Shown here: positions 35,930 to 45,765 of the stretch, piece after piece
Position numbering within the stretch: the first letter of the stretch is position 1
Layout of the letters: every line of letters starts with the position of its first letter
DNA from: Mucidula mucida
Lineage: Eukaryota > Basidiomycota > Agaricomycetes > Agaricales > Physalacriaceae
Direction: 5' to 3'
NCBI GenBank assembly: GCA_015501055.1
Contig: JADNYV010000003.1
Coordinates: forward strand, 310,001 to 374,000
Length of the DNA: 64,000 nt
The notes under the pieces: generated by a model
Told to the model about the DNA's origin: nothing
Databases searched by the model: none
Seen by the model: only the letters and a program-made list of their open reading frames with translations
Translations under genes and position numbers: made by a program

Positions 35930-36668
35930 ATGTCCACTGAAAACGACCCGTTCTACCTTCGGTAGTGTCCTGCTCCATGTCAATAAGTTTCCTGCTGACT
36001 TGGCTTCCAGCTACTAGTATGCGCATTCTCCCCGCAACGAGCTTAAAGTCTAACCTTTTTCAGCACTGGGCACTCTGGCAAACATGGCCACGAGTTTCTT
36101 GAATTCGAGTACTCGGCGGGGCGCCTTAGATACGCCAACAACTCCAATTACAGAAACGACAGTCTTATTCGAAAAGAGAGTGCGTACAGTTCCACCTGTT
36201 CCTTGCCTTGGTCTAACCTCTGTCAGTGTGGGTTGGGCCTATGGTCGTGAAAGAATTGAAACGCATCGTTGAGTCCAGTGAAATCACAAAGTCAGTTTTC
36301 CTTTTCGATATGCATGTTTATTGTTAGCTCACAATGGGCAGAGAGGATGACACGAACTGGCCCAAGAAGAACATCGTTGGCAAGCAAGAGCTTGAAATCC
36401 GTGTAGGAAACGATCACATCGCCTTTGAGGTGCGCCTATCTTGCTTGACAATAATCCCACTCATCGCTCATTCAGACGGCGAAAATTGGTTCCCTCGTCG
36501 ATATTCAAGATAGCGAGGACCCCGAAGGCCTCCGCGTCTTTTATTATCTTGTCCAGGACTTGAGGGTATGGTCATATTCCATTACAACTTCAACCTTCTT
36601 TGACGAATACTTCGCAGTGTCTTATCTTTTCCCTCATTTCTCTGCACTTCAAAATCAAACCCATCTAA
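35930..36668 (+). CDS. Mago nashi, exon-junction complex core protein
   Basis: Binds Y14 and locks eIF4AIII onto spliced mRNA as part of the exon-junction complex. Seven exons, 35930-35961, 36011-36016, 36064-36179, 36227-36290, 36342-36429, 36476-36565 and 36618-36668, sum to 148 residues, the standard Mago length. Conserved stretches are [65 protein letters not shown] and the C-terminus [13 protein letters not shown]. Exon 2 is only six bases (CTACTA), required to complete RYYTGH across two junctions. Clear and probably complete. Confidence 0.96.
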
Positions 36669-37160
36669 TTCTCCTTGCATTACGATGGTCTTCTTGGACA
36701 AATCGGTCAACTCAAAGGTGCTCACCGGTAGCACAAGTGACACCAGGACTTCCTCAAGAAAACGTGCACGTTATCAACGTTGTACGTCGTGTTATTCCCC
36801 CTTCCACGCAGCGCACTGAATTCTATGCCAGTGTTGTTGTACAATGTAAATTGATCTTTCTTTATTACCACTTTCTGTGATTGTCGTGTCACCGGGCGGT
36901 CTTTCGTTCCGCTGTGGACACGTTATCGTCGCAGCCTGAATTGGCTAACAGTGAGACGTCCTGAAAGTAATCAAGTCAAGAAGTTAGTTGTCTAAATAAT
37001 AAGGGTCGAGGGCCGAGAAACGAAAGATGTCGGCCCGGGTCTTCTTTGCTCGTCTCAACCATCACGTGTCGACACATATTGGCAATTGACGTTTGGTGCG
37101 TGCTCTCTGGCCTCCGATTGACGAACTCTCTAGACGAGTAGATTACAGCCAACGTTCTCA
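36669..37160. other. Intergenic region, mago nashi / F-box-like gene
   Basis: 492 bases between tandem plus-strand genes. A stretch of ordinary composition, with no TATA box or repeat that I can support. Confidence 0.35.
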
Positions 37161-38384
37161 ATGTCTGTGCTACCAGAGGAGGTTCTTGATCAAATCATTG
37201 ATCACCTTGCGGCGGACGCAAACAGGAACAACGCGTTGACGCGTGGAATCCGCCATGATATTGCTGCATGCGCGCTTGCATCCCGACTACTGCGTAATCG
37301 CTGTCAGCGCCATCTCTTCAGGACTATATTTCTTGATTCCGATAATCACGATCGTCTCCGTCCGATCCCCCATATCGCGGCCTTTGTAGTTGAACTCACA
37401 CTGACCATGAAACTCCAAGTCGACGGAGATCTTGTGTGTCCAAGAAACTGGCCACTACTCTCATCCCGGCACTTCGTACTCTCATCAATCTCGAAACTTG
37501 CACCTCGAACAGCTTGACAATGACAGGGCTTTCCTTTACTGTTTCCCCCTTGCTTCTTTTAGAGCATTGAAGTCCCTCAATATCCACGGGCGATTTCTGG
37601 CTCGTCCGGGCCCACTTTTCGGGGCTTTTCTCACATACTTTCCGACCATAGTGTGCCTGAAGGTTGAGGATTTCGCCTTTGCAGGACCCCCACCCCCTCC
37701 ATCTTTCAGGCATTTTGATTCGTCGACTGATACATTGGTCAAATGATTCATATTGAAAGGGACTCGTACAGACGCTTCTTTTGGGACATCTTGGCTTACC
37801 TGTCACAATTTCGAGACCTGAAAAGTGTTGAGATGTCGGAGTACGACTGCGAGAGTATAGCGGGCCTCTCCTTGGCTACCGACGCCTTTGAGTACTTGTC
37901 TTCCCTAAAGGTGACGAGCTCGAAGATCAAAGGTCATTGCCAAGCGGAAGTACGTATTCGACTCTCATCCACCGTAGCCAATGTTCACCTATCCAACCTA
38001 GATTGTGAAGCCCTCTTGAACTACTTAAAGCATTTGGGGACGTATCTTTCAGAAGCCCTGATCATCTTGATGACACCTCCATGGTGGATCAGGACAATGT
38101 CTGGTTATGACTTGACCCGGATGAAGAGTATCATTGTCAATCTCGAGGTAGTGCCCGGTGGGGTGTTCTTCGCTAGTAAGATTCGGCACTGCCTTTACTA
38201 TGCATTGGAGTCGAAAAGTCGTCTTGAAACCATACGGATCCGCGCAACTTGTTTGACAAGCGACGAAAGGAAAGGAGAAAAATTAGGGAACTTGATTATC
38301 TCGGCCTGTGAGGGTTTGGGGAAAAACAGGACTTTTTCGGTCAGAGTCACAAACGTCGACCAGAGGTCTGTTTTGAAGTTCTAG
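37161..38384 (+). CDS. F-box-like protein of an expanded basidiomycete family, frame broken
   Basis: Likely a substrate adaptor or unknown member of the large F-box-like families of mushrooms. The N-terminus MSVLPEEVLDQIIDHLAAD followed by ASRLLRNRCQRHLF resembles an F-box region; the rest is Leu-rich and ends at 38384. The frame changes three times: in the region 37440-37441, in the T run 37557-37560 and in the A run 37738-37740. Each change corresponds to one missing base. One extra base at each site would make a single uninterrupted frame of about 408 codons. I treat this as one gene with consensus errors, but a decayed gene cannot be excluded. No introns are needed. Function is not predictable. 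Confidence 0.6.
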
Positions 38385-38961
38385 CTTCTAGAGAGGGAGA
38401 GAGACGCGTCGGGAAGTATGGACGTCGTATCTAACGTAGTCTATAGTATGACTTTCTTCAAATGGCCGAGTGCTGGTGGTGCGCGTTGATTTGATTACGT
38501 AAAAACGACATGGTCATGACATACTGCTGTTCTGTCCTCGCTTCCAAGTGTTCGTTGACTCTTTGTACTACTTACCGTCAAGTCATGGCTTTCTTCGCTG
38601 TTGGTTCTTTATGTATATATCATGGATTTATTAGCTGGTCTTCAAATACATATCAATGTATCAAGTTTGAAGCGTACTCATACAGATTTTCGACGTTCAA
38701 TTCAGAGGATGAAGTGAAAGGATTCATCCCCAGGACCCACAGACTTCGTATTTGTGCTCTTGATGGATGCGTCGTATGTGCTCTCCCATACCATCGAAAT
38801 AAACTTACAGTTGATTCTGAGAGATTTTGAGCGACACAGGCACCGGTGTGATCGCGCGGCCGGCAATGACCGAGACTATTCGCACGCTCCTCGACAGATT
38901 TCGCCTCGTACACTACGCCCCCAACGCTTAACACACCGTCGTTGTCGCCGCATCTACACAA
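38385..38961. other. Intergenic region upstream of ribosomal P1
   Basis: 577 bases containing the P1 promoter. A 21-codon frame MTETIRTLLDRF (38870-38935) lies just upstream of the P1 start and could be an upstream ORF if transcription starts early; no evidence either way. Confidence 0.35.
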
Positions 38962-39537
38962 ATGGTGAGCATATACCCGTTGGCGCCTATCCTGCGAGAC
39001 CCGCCCTGTTTGAAGCCATTATTTCGCTGGATGCACCCGGATAGCTCACATGGATGGCGCTGCAAAGTTTCGAACGCTGACGGATTGCGATTTACTTCCA
39101 GGCATCTGCAGATCTCGCCGCCACCTACGCCGCGCTTATCCTTGCCGACGATGGCATTGAAATAACCGTGCGTTTGCGCTTCAATTCCACTGTTAGAATG
39201 TAATCACGAACCCCATCTCTAGTCTGACAAAATTGTTGCTCTAACAACAGCGGCCGGTGTTGAACTCGAACCGATATGGGCCACCCTCCTCTCAAAAGCT
39301 CTTGAGGGCAAGAACGTGAAGGATCTGTTATCGAACGTCGGTTCCGGTGGAGGAGCACCTGCTGTCGGTGCTGCACCCGCTGCTGGTGGTGCTGCCGCTG
39401 CCGCCGAGGCACCGAAAGAGGAGGAGAAGAAGGAGGAAGAGAAGGAGGAGTCTGACGACGACATGGTACGCCATTCTACGTCTACCACTAGTGGCATACT
39501 AACGCGTACTACGCAGGGCTTCGGTCTGTTCGATTAG
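38962..39537 (+). CDS. 60S acidic ribosomal protein P1
   Basis: Stalk protein of the large ribosomal subunit that recruits elongation factors. Exons 38962-38964 (only the ATG), 39102-39167, 39223-39465 and 39517-39537 sum to 110 residues. The helical N-terminal domain begins [22 protein letters not shown] and continues [17 protein letters not shown]; then the Ala/Gly hinge and the acidic end ESDDDMGFGLFD, the signature of P-proteins. The first intron starts directly after the start codon, and the last exon encodes just GFGLFD. Such early introns are common in fungal ribosomal protein genes. Confidence 0.95.
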
Positions 39538-39814
39538 TGGGATTTCGTGTACTTGTCGTTGTTCCATTGTATCAATCCTACCACTTTGAAAACCGGGACG
39601 TCTACGTTAGGTGTATGGCCCCAAGGGAAAATATGTTTATATGATTTACATGTAATACTGGCAATGGTTATTTTCTCAAGGAATGTCTTCTCCTGCTGAA
39701 TGAGCTCGTGGCGATAGAAAAAGACGCTGCGAATCTATGCTCTTGAATAAATCGGCCCGGAGTCAAATGAGCGCGCGATCACAAAAAAGTTACTTGAAAA
39801 TAGCACTCATCATC

Positions 39815-41304
39815 ATGGCACCGATGGCACCGCGACCGCCCAAGAAAGCCAAAATATCCACCAAGTCATCCGACACGAAGGACGTCTCATCGCTGCCTAC
39901 AGAGTCCAAGCCATCTCTTAAATCCAAAGGAAAACAAAAGGCAGATAATTCACCAATACCATCGACTTTCAAGATTGTCGCTGGTTCTTACGAAAAACTA
40001 CTCTATGGCTTGGAAGGACATGTTACATACGAAGACGAGAAATTGGAATACCACATCAAGCCCATATTCATCTTCCCAGCCCACGTTTCGTGCATAAAAG
40101 CCGTGGCTGCATCCCCGAACGGCGGCAAATGGCTCGCGACTGGGAGCGCTGACGAGATTGTCAAAGTATGGGATCTCAGGCGCAAAAAAGAGATTGGTGG
40201 CCTCATGCATCATGAAGGTAAGCTTTTTCTCGTTCCAACGTATAGATTCTGAATAACCGAACTGTACTGTAGGTTCCATAACACATCTGAGCTTCCCTTC
40301 CCGGTCCCATTTGCTCTCTGCGTCGGAAGATGGTACTCTATGTCTGTTCCGCGCGCGCGATTGGGCTGTGTTACGCGCATTACGGGGACATAAAGGTCGT
40401 GTCAACAGTGTAGCTGTGCATCCTTCCAGTAAGGTTGCGCTCAGTGTAGGAAAAGATAGAACGCTTCGAATGTGGGATCTGATGCGCGGGAGAGGCGTCG
40501 CGAGTACAAAGTGGGCAAAGGTCTGTGACTATGTTCGTGGCTTTTCCATTGCAATTTTCATATTGCTATCAGAGGGTGAAATAGTTCGATGGTCAGTGTC
40601 TGGCAAGCTCCTTGTTGTGCAGTCTGGTTCTACTTTAGATATCTACGACACAGTGAGTCGTTGTCTCCTTCTTTTTGCTCTGTATAACTAACGAGCATGC
40701 AGGACATGACCCTTCTGCATACTATAGCGCACCCATCCCGTCTACATGATGTCAAATTCTGCAAACGAGTGGACAGCGACGACGAAATCTTTTGGCTGGT
40801 GCTGAAGATAAAAAAGTGACCATCTACGACGTGACGAACACTCAGGCGGAACATCCTCCCAAAATTATCGGCGCCATGGTCGGGCACTCGAACAGGTACC
40901 TCTCCAATTCTCTGTCAATTTCACCACTAAGTGATGAACAGAGTAAAGGCAGTACAGACATTATCGATTGCTCTCCCATCGCCGACGCATAAATCGACGA
41001 CAATCGCATGCACAGTGTCGTCGGATGGTAAAATACATGTTTACGATCTGGGGATTTAAAAAAGGACTCTGAAGAGTTCCAGGAATTGCAACCGGTCGCG
41101 ATATATGACTCTAAGGGAACCAGGCTTACTTGCGTGACTGTTGCGGATGGCGATGTAATGGAGAATGCTACAATTGGGAAGCGAAAGAGAAAGGACGGGG
41201 AAGAGAGTGATGAGGAAGAAGAGGAGGGATGGCAGGGGTTACAAGTTGCGGACGAGGAAGAGGAAGAGAACGGGAACGAGGAGGATAGCGATGGTTCAGA
41301 TTAG
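39815..41304 (+). CDS. MAK11: WD40 ribosome-biogenesis protein, MAK11/Skb15-like, frame broken twice
   Basis: WD-repeat protein of 60S ribosome assembly (MAK11 in yeast, Skb15 in fission yeast), nucleolar. Start MAPMAPRPPKKAKIST, then FKIVAGSYEKLLYGLEGHV, repeats such as LATGSADEIVKVWDLR, LLSASEDGTLCLFRARDW, LSVGKDRTLRMWDL, SGSTLDIYDTD, and a Lys/Glu-rich tail ending in EEDSDGSD. Introns near 40217, 40520-40575, 40651-40702 and 40897-40940 resolve the frame. Two apparent missing bases remain: one T at 40790-40793 (before LAGAEDKKVTIYDV) and one G at 41050-41053 (between VYDLG and DLKKDSEEF). Otherwise the protein is complete. Only 102 bases separate its stop from the SmD1 start. Confidence 0.85.
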
Positions 41305-41406
41305 TGTAATTCTTCTGTTGTAGTTCGGTGCCGGCCAATCCTAAGGTTAGGGTCAGATTATTTCTTCCAATTGCGGCTTGCAAAACGCGCCCATCGTCTG
41401 CCCATC

Positions 41407-41893
41407 ATGCAGCTCGTAAGGTCGGTCTGGCCCTGGATTCTCGTAGATTTCCACTCACATACTCTTCAGATTCTTGATGAAATTGAACAATGAAACTGTA
41501 ACAGTAGAACTAAAAACGGGTCTGTCGTGCATGGCACAATCACTGGTTCGGATTTCTCCTCCGTCTTGCAGTGAAAACTTAATAGCGTTCATTGCAGGCG
41601 TGGACACGCAAATGAATACACATTTAAAAACAGTCAAAATGACTGCGCGCAACCGCGAGCCGACGTCGCTGGATTCGTTGTCGATCCGCGGGAACAACAT
41701 ACGGTACTTTGTCCTGCCCGATGCGCTGCCGCTGGACACGCTACTTGTAGACGATGCGCCCAAACCCAAGGGCAGGAAAAAGGAGGACATACGCGGCCGT
41801 GGACGGGGACGAGGCGCGCCAGGCGACCGAGGCAGAGGAGGAGGAGGTGGTCGGGGTCGTGGCAGGGGCCGCGGTGGCGGGCGAGGGTTCTAG
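41407..41893 (+). CDS. SMD1: Spliceosomal Sm protein D1
   Basis: Member of the heptameric Sm ring on U1, U2, U4 and U5 snRNAs. Exon 1 (41407-41420) gives MQLVR; exons 41470-41545 and 41598-41893 follow. The Sm motifs show [51 protein letters not shown], and a C-terminal GRGRGRG-type tail (arginine-methylation target in the family). At the A run 41512-41516 one A seems to be missing: one more A would read [14 protein letters not shown], which matches the family and sets the frame for the next junction. A telo-box-like GGTTAGGGT lies at 41345-41353, about 55 bases upstream of the start. Confidence 0.93.
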
Positions 41894-41992
41894 ACGCTCA
41901 ACAGTTGCTATACTTCTATACCGTGTGTTTTATTGCTTGTACAACGCCGTTTCTTTGTTGTTTTCTCACTGCGATCTGCACCGCCATCATCA

Positions 41993-42925
41993 ATGGTCTC
42001 CAAGCATATCCTGCCGCATGCTCTCAACCTGCCCGCCATCAAGAAACTCTACGGCAAGAGGATCGTGCTCGCCTCCAACAGTCCGCGCAGGCGCGAGATT
42101 CTGCAGACGTACGGACTTGCGCCCGACATTGTGCCATCGACGTTCGATGAGGATTTGGACCCCGGCCAGTTTGAGGATATCCATGAGTATCCAGTCGCCA
42201 CAGCCACGCACAAGGCCGTCGAGGTCTATGAGCGCATGGTCGAGTCGAGCCCCGACGATGCGCCAGATCTTGTCATTGCCGGTACTTGTACATCCTGTTC
42301 TAATGAGTTGTGTTAAACAATGCCTCTCAGCGGACACCATTGTGCTAAGCCATGCACAACCATCGACATCAGACGTATCCTATTCTGTGCTGCCGCAAAC
42401 CAGGCAAGAACTGCTGGAGAAACCCTCCAACAAGGCGGATAACATTCGTATGCTTCTCGACCTCAACGGCGCTGTCTGTGAGGTCGTCACTGGCGTAGCA
42501 CTAGGTGCGTTATTTACCGCTCTTGTCGTACAGATTCTCATAAAAGTCGCAGTGTATCCAATATTGACTTCACCTGGATATGCGATCAAGCATGTCTCTC
42601 TCTTCTACTTCAAGTTTTCCCTTCTGAACGTGTTGCAGAAACATCGACGAGCGTTCTCTTGTCTATTTTGCAGACAACCCTAAACATGTCATTGAGGCGT
42701 ACGCTGAGAACGGTGAAGGCATAGATAGAGCAGGAGGATTTGCTATCCAGGTACGCAGACTCAAAGGTAGTACAATTTCTTGCTGAATGTCGGCAGGGTT
42801 TGGGCGGGATGCTCGTAAGAAAGATTGAAGGCGACTACAACAATGTAGTCGGCTTCCCTGCAGCGTCATTCTTCAAGTTGTTGGACATATCTGTAGACGA
42901 GGATCCGGACTTTTTGGAAGTGTAG
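41993..42925 (+). CDS. Maf-like nucleotide pyrophosphatase
   Basis: Nucleoside triphosphate pyrophosphatase of the Maf/HAM1-like fold, which removes non-canonical nucleotides. Exons 41993-42281, 42331-42504, 42553-42589, 42639-42750 and 42797-42925 sum to 246 residues. Motifs are RIVLASNSPRRREIL near the N-terminus, IAGADTIVL (the catalytic ADT), NKADNIRMLLDLNG, and VYPILTSPGYAIKNIDER, EGIDRAGGFAIQGLGG and GDYNNVVGFP. The intron 42590-42638 uses a GC donor (GCATGT). The gene starts 99 bases after SmD1 stops and ends 42 bases before ADE8. Confidence 0.9.
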
Positions 42926-42967
42926 TTGTAATCACCATGTAATCTCGCAACGATCGTCAGAACCACC

Positions 42968-43570
42968 ATGTCCAAACGCGTAGTCGTACTCATCTCTGGT
43001 TCCGGGACCAACCTCCAAGCGCTCATTGATGCCAACCTGCCCGATGTATCCATATGTCTCGTTCTATCCAATCGAAAAGCAGCGTACGGCTTGACACGCG
43101 CCCAACAAGCCACCCCACCCATACCCACCGCCTGCCTTGCCCTTCAGCCTTACCTGAAATCACACCCCGGAAAAACTCGGTCAGATTACGACGTGGAGGT
43201 GGCAAAGATTGTGGTGGCGCAAAAACCCGACCTCGTTGTGCTCGCAGGCTGGATGCACGTCTTGAGCGAGGGCTTTTTGGATCTGACGATCGCGGAGGGC
43301 ATTCCGGTGATCAATTTGCATCCAGCGCTGCCCGGCGAGTTTGATGGATCGCACGCGATTGAAAGGGCATTTGAGGCGTGGAAGAAGGGCGAGATTACGC
43401 GGTCTGGAGCGATGGTGCACAAGGTGGTCAAGGAAGTGGACCGCGGAGAGCCGTTGGTCGTCAGAGAGGTGCCGTTTCAAGAGAACGATACACTCGAGAC
43501 GTATGAAGAACGATTGCATAGTGTTGAGTGGCAGATCCTCGTGGAAGCGGTCATAAAAGTATTCAAGTAA
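42968..43570 (+). CDS. ADE8: Phosphoribosylglycinamide formyltransferase (GART)
   Basis: Third step of purine synthesis: transfers formyl from 10-formyl-THF to GAR, in the cytosol. A single exon of 200 codons, the normal length for the monofunctional fungal enzyme. Substrate site VVVLISGSGTNLQALID; catalytic residues in ILNLHPALPGEFDG-type context (here VINLHPALPGEFDG) with Asn and His, and the Asp of HKVVKEVDRGEPL. The enzyme appears complete; intronless, unlike most genes here. Confidence 0.97.
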   Translation: MSKRVVVLISGSGTNLQALIDANLPDVSICLVLSNRKAAYGLTRAQQATPPIPTACLALQPYLKSHPGKTRSDYDVEVAKIVVAQKPDLVVLAGWMHVLSEGFLDLTIAEGIPVINLHPALPGEFDGSHAIERAFEAWKKGEITRSGAMVHKVVKEVDRGEPLVVREVPFQENDTLETYEERLHSVEWQILVEAVIKVFK

Positions 43571-43631
43571 ATGTTATTCTTAATATATCGGGCGAAGGAG
43601 ATAGATTGAATGATTTTGGTAAATCCAGCAA

Positions 43632-45129
43632 CTACTGGTCGTCCTTTATCACCTTGTTCTCCTCCTCAATCATCTCTTCCTTCACAATCTTCTCGCCGAG
43701 TGTCCTGATCTTTTCACCGCTCTCGGTATGTAAAGCCGTATCAGCAAGCTCAGAGGTCGCTTCCTCCACGGCCTTGGGCTCCTCCACTATCTTCTGGCCT
43801 TGGATCGGTTCAGCCAATCCCAGTCGCATTCTCTCCCATCTCACAATCCTCATACCCACACCAGCCATATTGTGCCGCTGCAGGTATTTGACCCACCGCA
43901 GTACAACTTCCTCATCAGCATCCCATGCCTTGATCGCCCGCTTGTGCTCTATTCGTTCGAAATTCTCTTGTGACTTTTTGAACACAAAAGGACTTCTCGG
44001 CACAGTCCACATTGAGCGCTTCTTTGGTAGCATTACGACGCCTGATATCGGAATGCCCAATGACGCCGCCGCATGACTGGCAAAATGTGTGAAGAGGTCG
44101 AGTAGGTGTGTGTGATATGAGCGGAATTGGACAATAGCAACCGGTACGTTGTCCGTTTGAGGGTGCTTGTATGGCGCGTGAAAAGCGCGTCCGTGTACCA
44201 ATGCGGCAGCGTACTGCTCCTCAGATGGGTTGGGAGGTAAATCTGCGAGGTTTAGAGGCAGGTGAGCCGCTAACGCCTCCATTTCGTTCGGCTCGAGCTT
44301 CTCGTCAAGAAAGGACTCGGGCTCCCTAGTTATGGTATGAGCCAAAGACTGAAATCAATATGTACGAGCTTACCGTTGGGTATCAGGCGTGAACATCTCT
44401 TCCTCGGATGCGGCTGGTCTAAAATCATAGGTCAAATACGCGACTACCAGACATGGACTCTCGGGCGCACTTTTCAGGTTGAATCTCTCTCCATGCTTCG
44501 GGAGCCTTCATGAAATCGTCTTCGGAGATACCGGATTCCTGCATAGCTCTATACAGGTATCAATATCGAGTAGCAGACTAGAAGAGTTCACACTGACTGA
44601 CGAATGATCTTTTGTACAGCGTCTTCCGCATCCTGTTCACTGGCTTCCTCTGAAAAATGATCCTGAACCTCTGACCCCAATTCCCTAGACAAATGGTGAT
44701 GAGTGGCCGGTCAGTCGGAACAAGATATGCATACTCGCGCGCCATTTCCATCATGTGTGCTTCCATTGAGTCCGGGTCTCTGTGGTGACGTGAACACTTT
44801 TGAAATAGGACGGAGGGGGCAGTCAATATACTCGGAAAAACCCTCATCGTCTCTGGTACGTGTTAGATAGAAGTAAGCAAAAAGAAAGTATTAGAACGTA
44901 CTCGGCAAGCCTTGTCGTCTCTTCTCGCAACGTTGGTTCCACGATAGCAGAGTCACTGTACCTGTGTTTAATGACAGCAGCAAGGACGGCGGGAAGAAGG
45001 TACTCGGGTAGTTTCTGCGCTTTGGCGGCTCGGAAGGTGGGTTCCTGGTGGAATTATGGGCCCACCACTGTTCCATCGTGTTCTCTGGAAAACAAAGGCG
45101 CGTTTAACGACTAACCGCCTAAGCAGCAT
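43632..45129 (-). CDS. Mitochondrial small ribosomal subunit protein uS10m
   Basis: The C-terminal half is a uS10 domain: ISGVVMLPKKRSMWTVPRSPFV, KKSQENFERIEHKRAIKAWDA, typical of mitochondrial S10 (Rsm10/MRPS10). It is preceded by a long acidic extension running through DDEGFSEDPDSMEAHM, ELGSEVQDHFSEEASEQD, MQESGISEDDFMK and EEEMFTPDTQ, assembled from short exons in consistent phases. Further upstream are EPTFRAAKAQKLPEY and a likely presequence MLLRRLVVKRAFVF (ATG at 45129-45127). The join between this presequence and the EPTF exon needs a frame change that I cannot resolve (intron or missing bases). The 3' end is at 43632. Mitochondrial ribosome function is inferred from the S10 domain. 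Confidence 0.75.
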
Positions 45130-45258
45130 AGTCGCGTTCAGACCCGTTGGGAGCAAAAAGCAGAGCAATAATTTGCACAGCCACGCCGGAAATGCCGGCT
45201 GAGTACTGCCGTCGGTTAGCTTGAAGTAAATACTGTAAATATACACTACTCTATGATG

Positions 45259-45549
45259 CTAATCCTCCGCCTCAATGGGTTTTGGAAAATGTATGTGATT
45301 TCGCGCCGTCAAGTACATCGCATCGCGTGAAATTAAATGGAGATTCTCAATTGCTGACTCGGCCTGCAAGGGGTCCCCGAACCCTGTAAGCTGAGCGACC
45401 GGTCGACCGTAAGCCGACGGCCGTGGCAGCGCATCACAGCCATACTTGATTGCCCCCTCAACAAGTTCCGTGTTCAAGAGGGGCGTCAATGGCAGCGTGT
45501 GGTGTAAGTATATGATATGCGGGTAGGGGCGGCGGATGATGGCTGCCAT
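45259..45549 (-). CDS. Short orphan protein of 96 residues
   Basis: I do not recognise this protein. One open frame starting MAAIIRRPYPHIIYLHHTL and ending NHIHFPKPIEAED, without Cys, transmembrane segment or signal peptide. Amino-acid composition looks protein-like (no homopolymers) and the frame is uninterrupted between the uS10m gene and the divergent cyclin gene. It may be a small conserved mushroom protein or a chance frame. Confidence 0.45.
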   Translation of the reverse strand: MAAIIRRPYPHIIYLHHTLPLTPLLNTELVEGAIKYGCDALPRPSAYGRPVAQLTGFGDPLQAESAIENLHLISRDAMYLTARNHIHFPKPIEAED

Positions 45550-45765
45550 AGTGTTCACTTGGGTTGGAGACAGACATTGTGGAAATGTGAGATATTTGAA
45601 TAGAGACAGTTTCTCCTAGGAAAATGCCCAAGTGGACTCCGTGTGGACAAGACCGCAGCCAGGGAGCACAGCCACATCACCCTCCTCTTCCGTCACCCAC
45701 ATGTTTTAGATATCTGTCGATTCTATGCCGGCGTCTTTGACTTGCTCTCTCTTTCTTCTGCGAGC

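Noticed and set aside
38870..38935. Short frame upstream of P1 as a real gene
   Set aside because: Only 21 codons and no conserved features; at most an upstream ORF.
40520..40575. Apparent frame problem in the MAK11-like gene
   Set aside because: Resolved by an ordinary intron with the acceptor CAGAG just before GEIVRWS.
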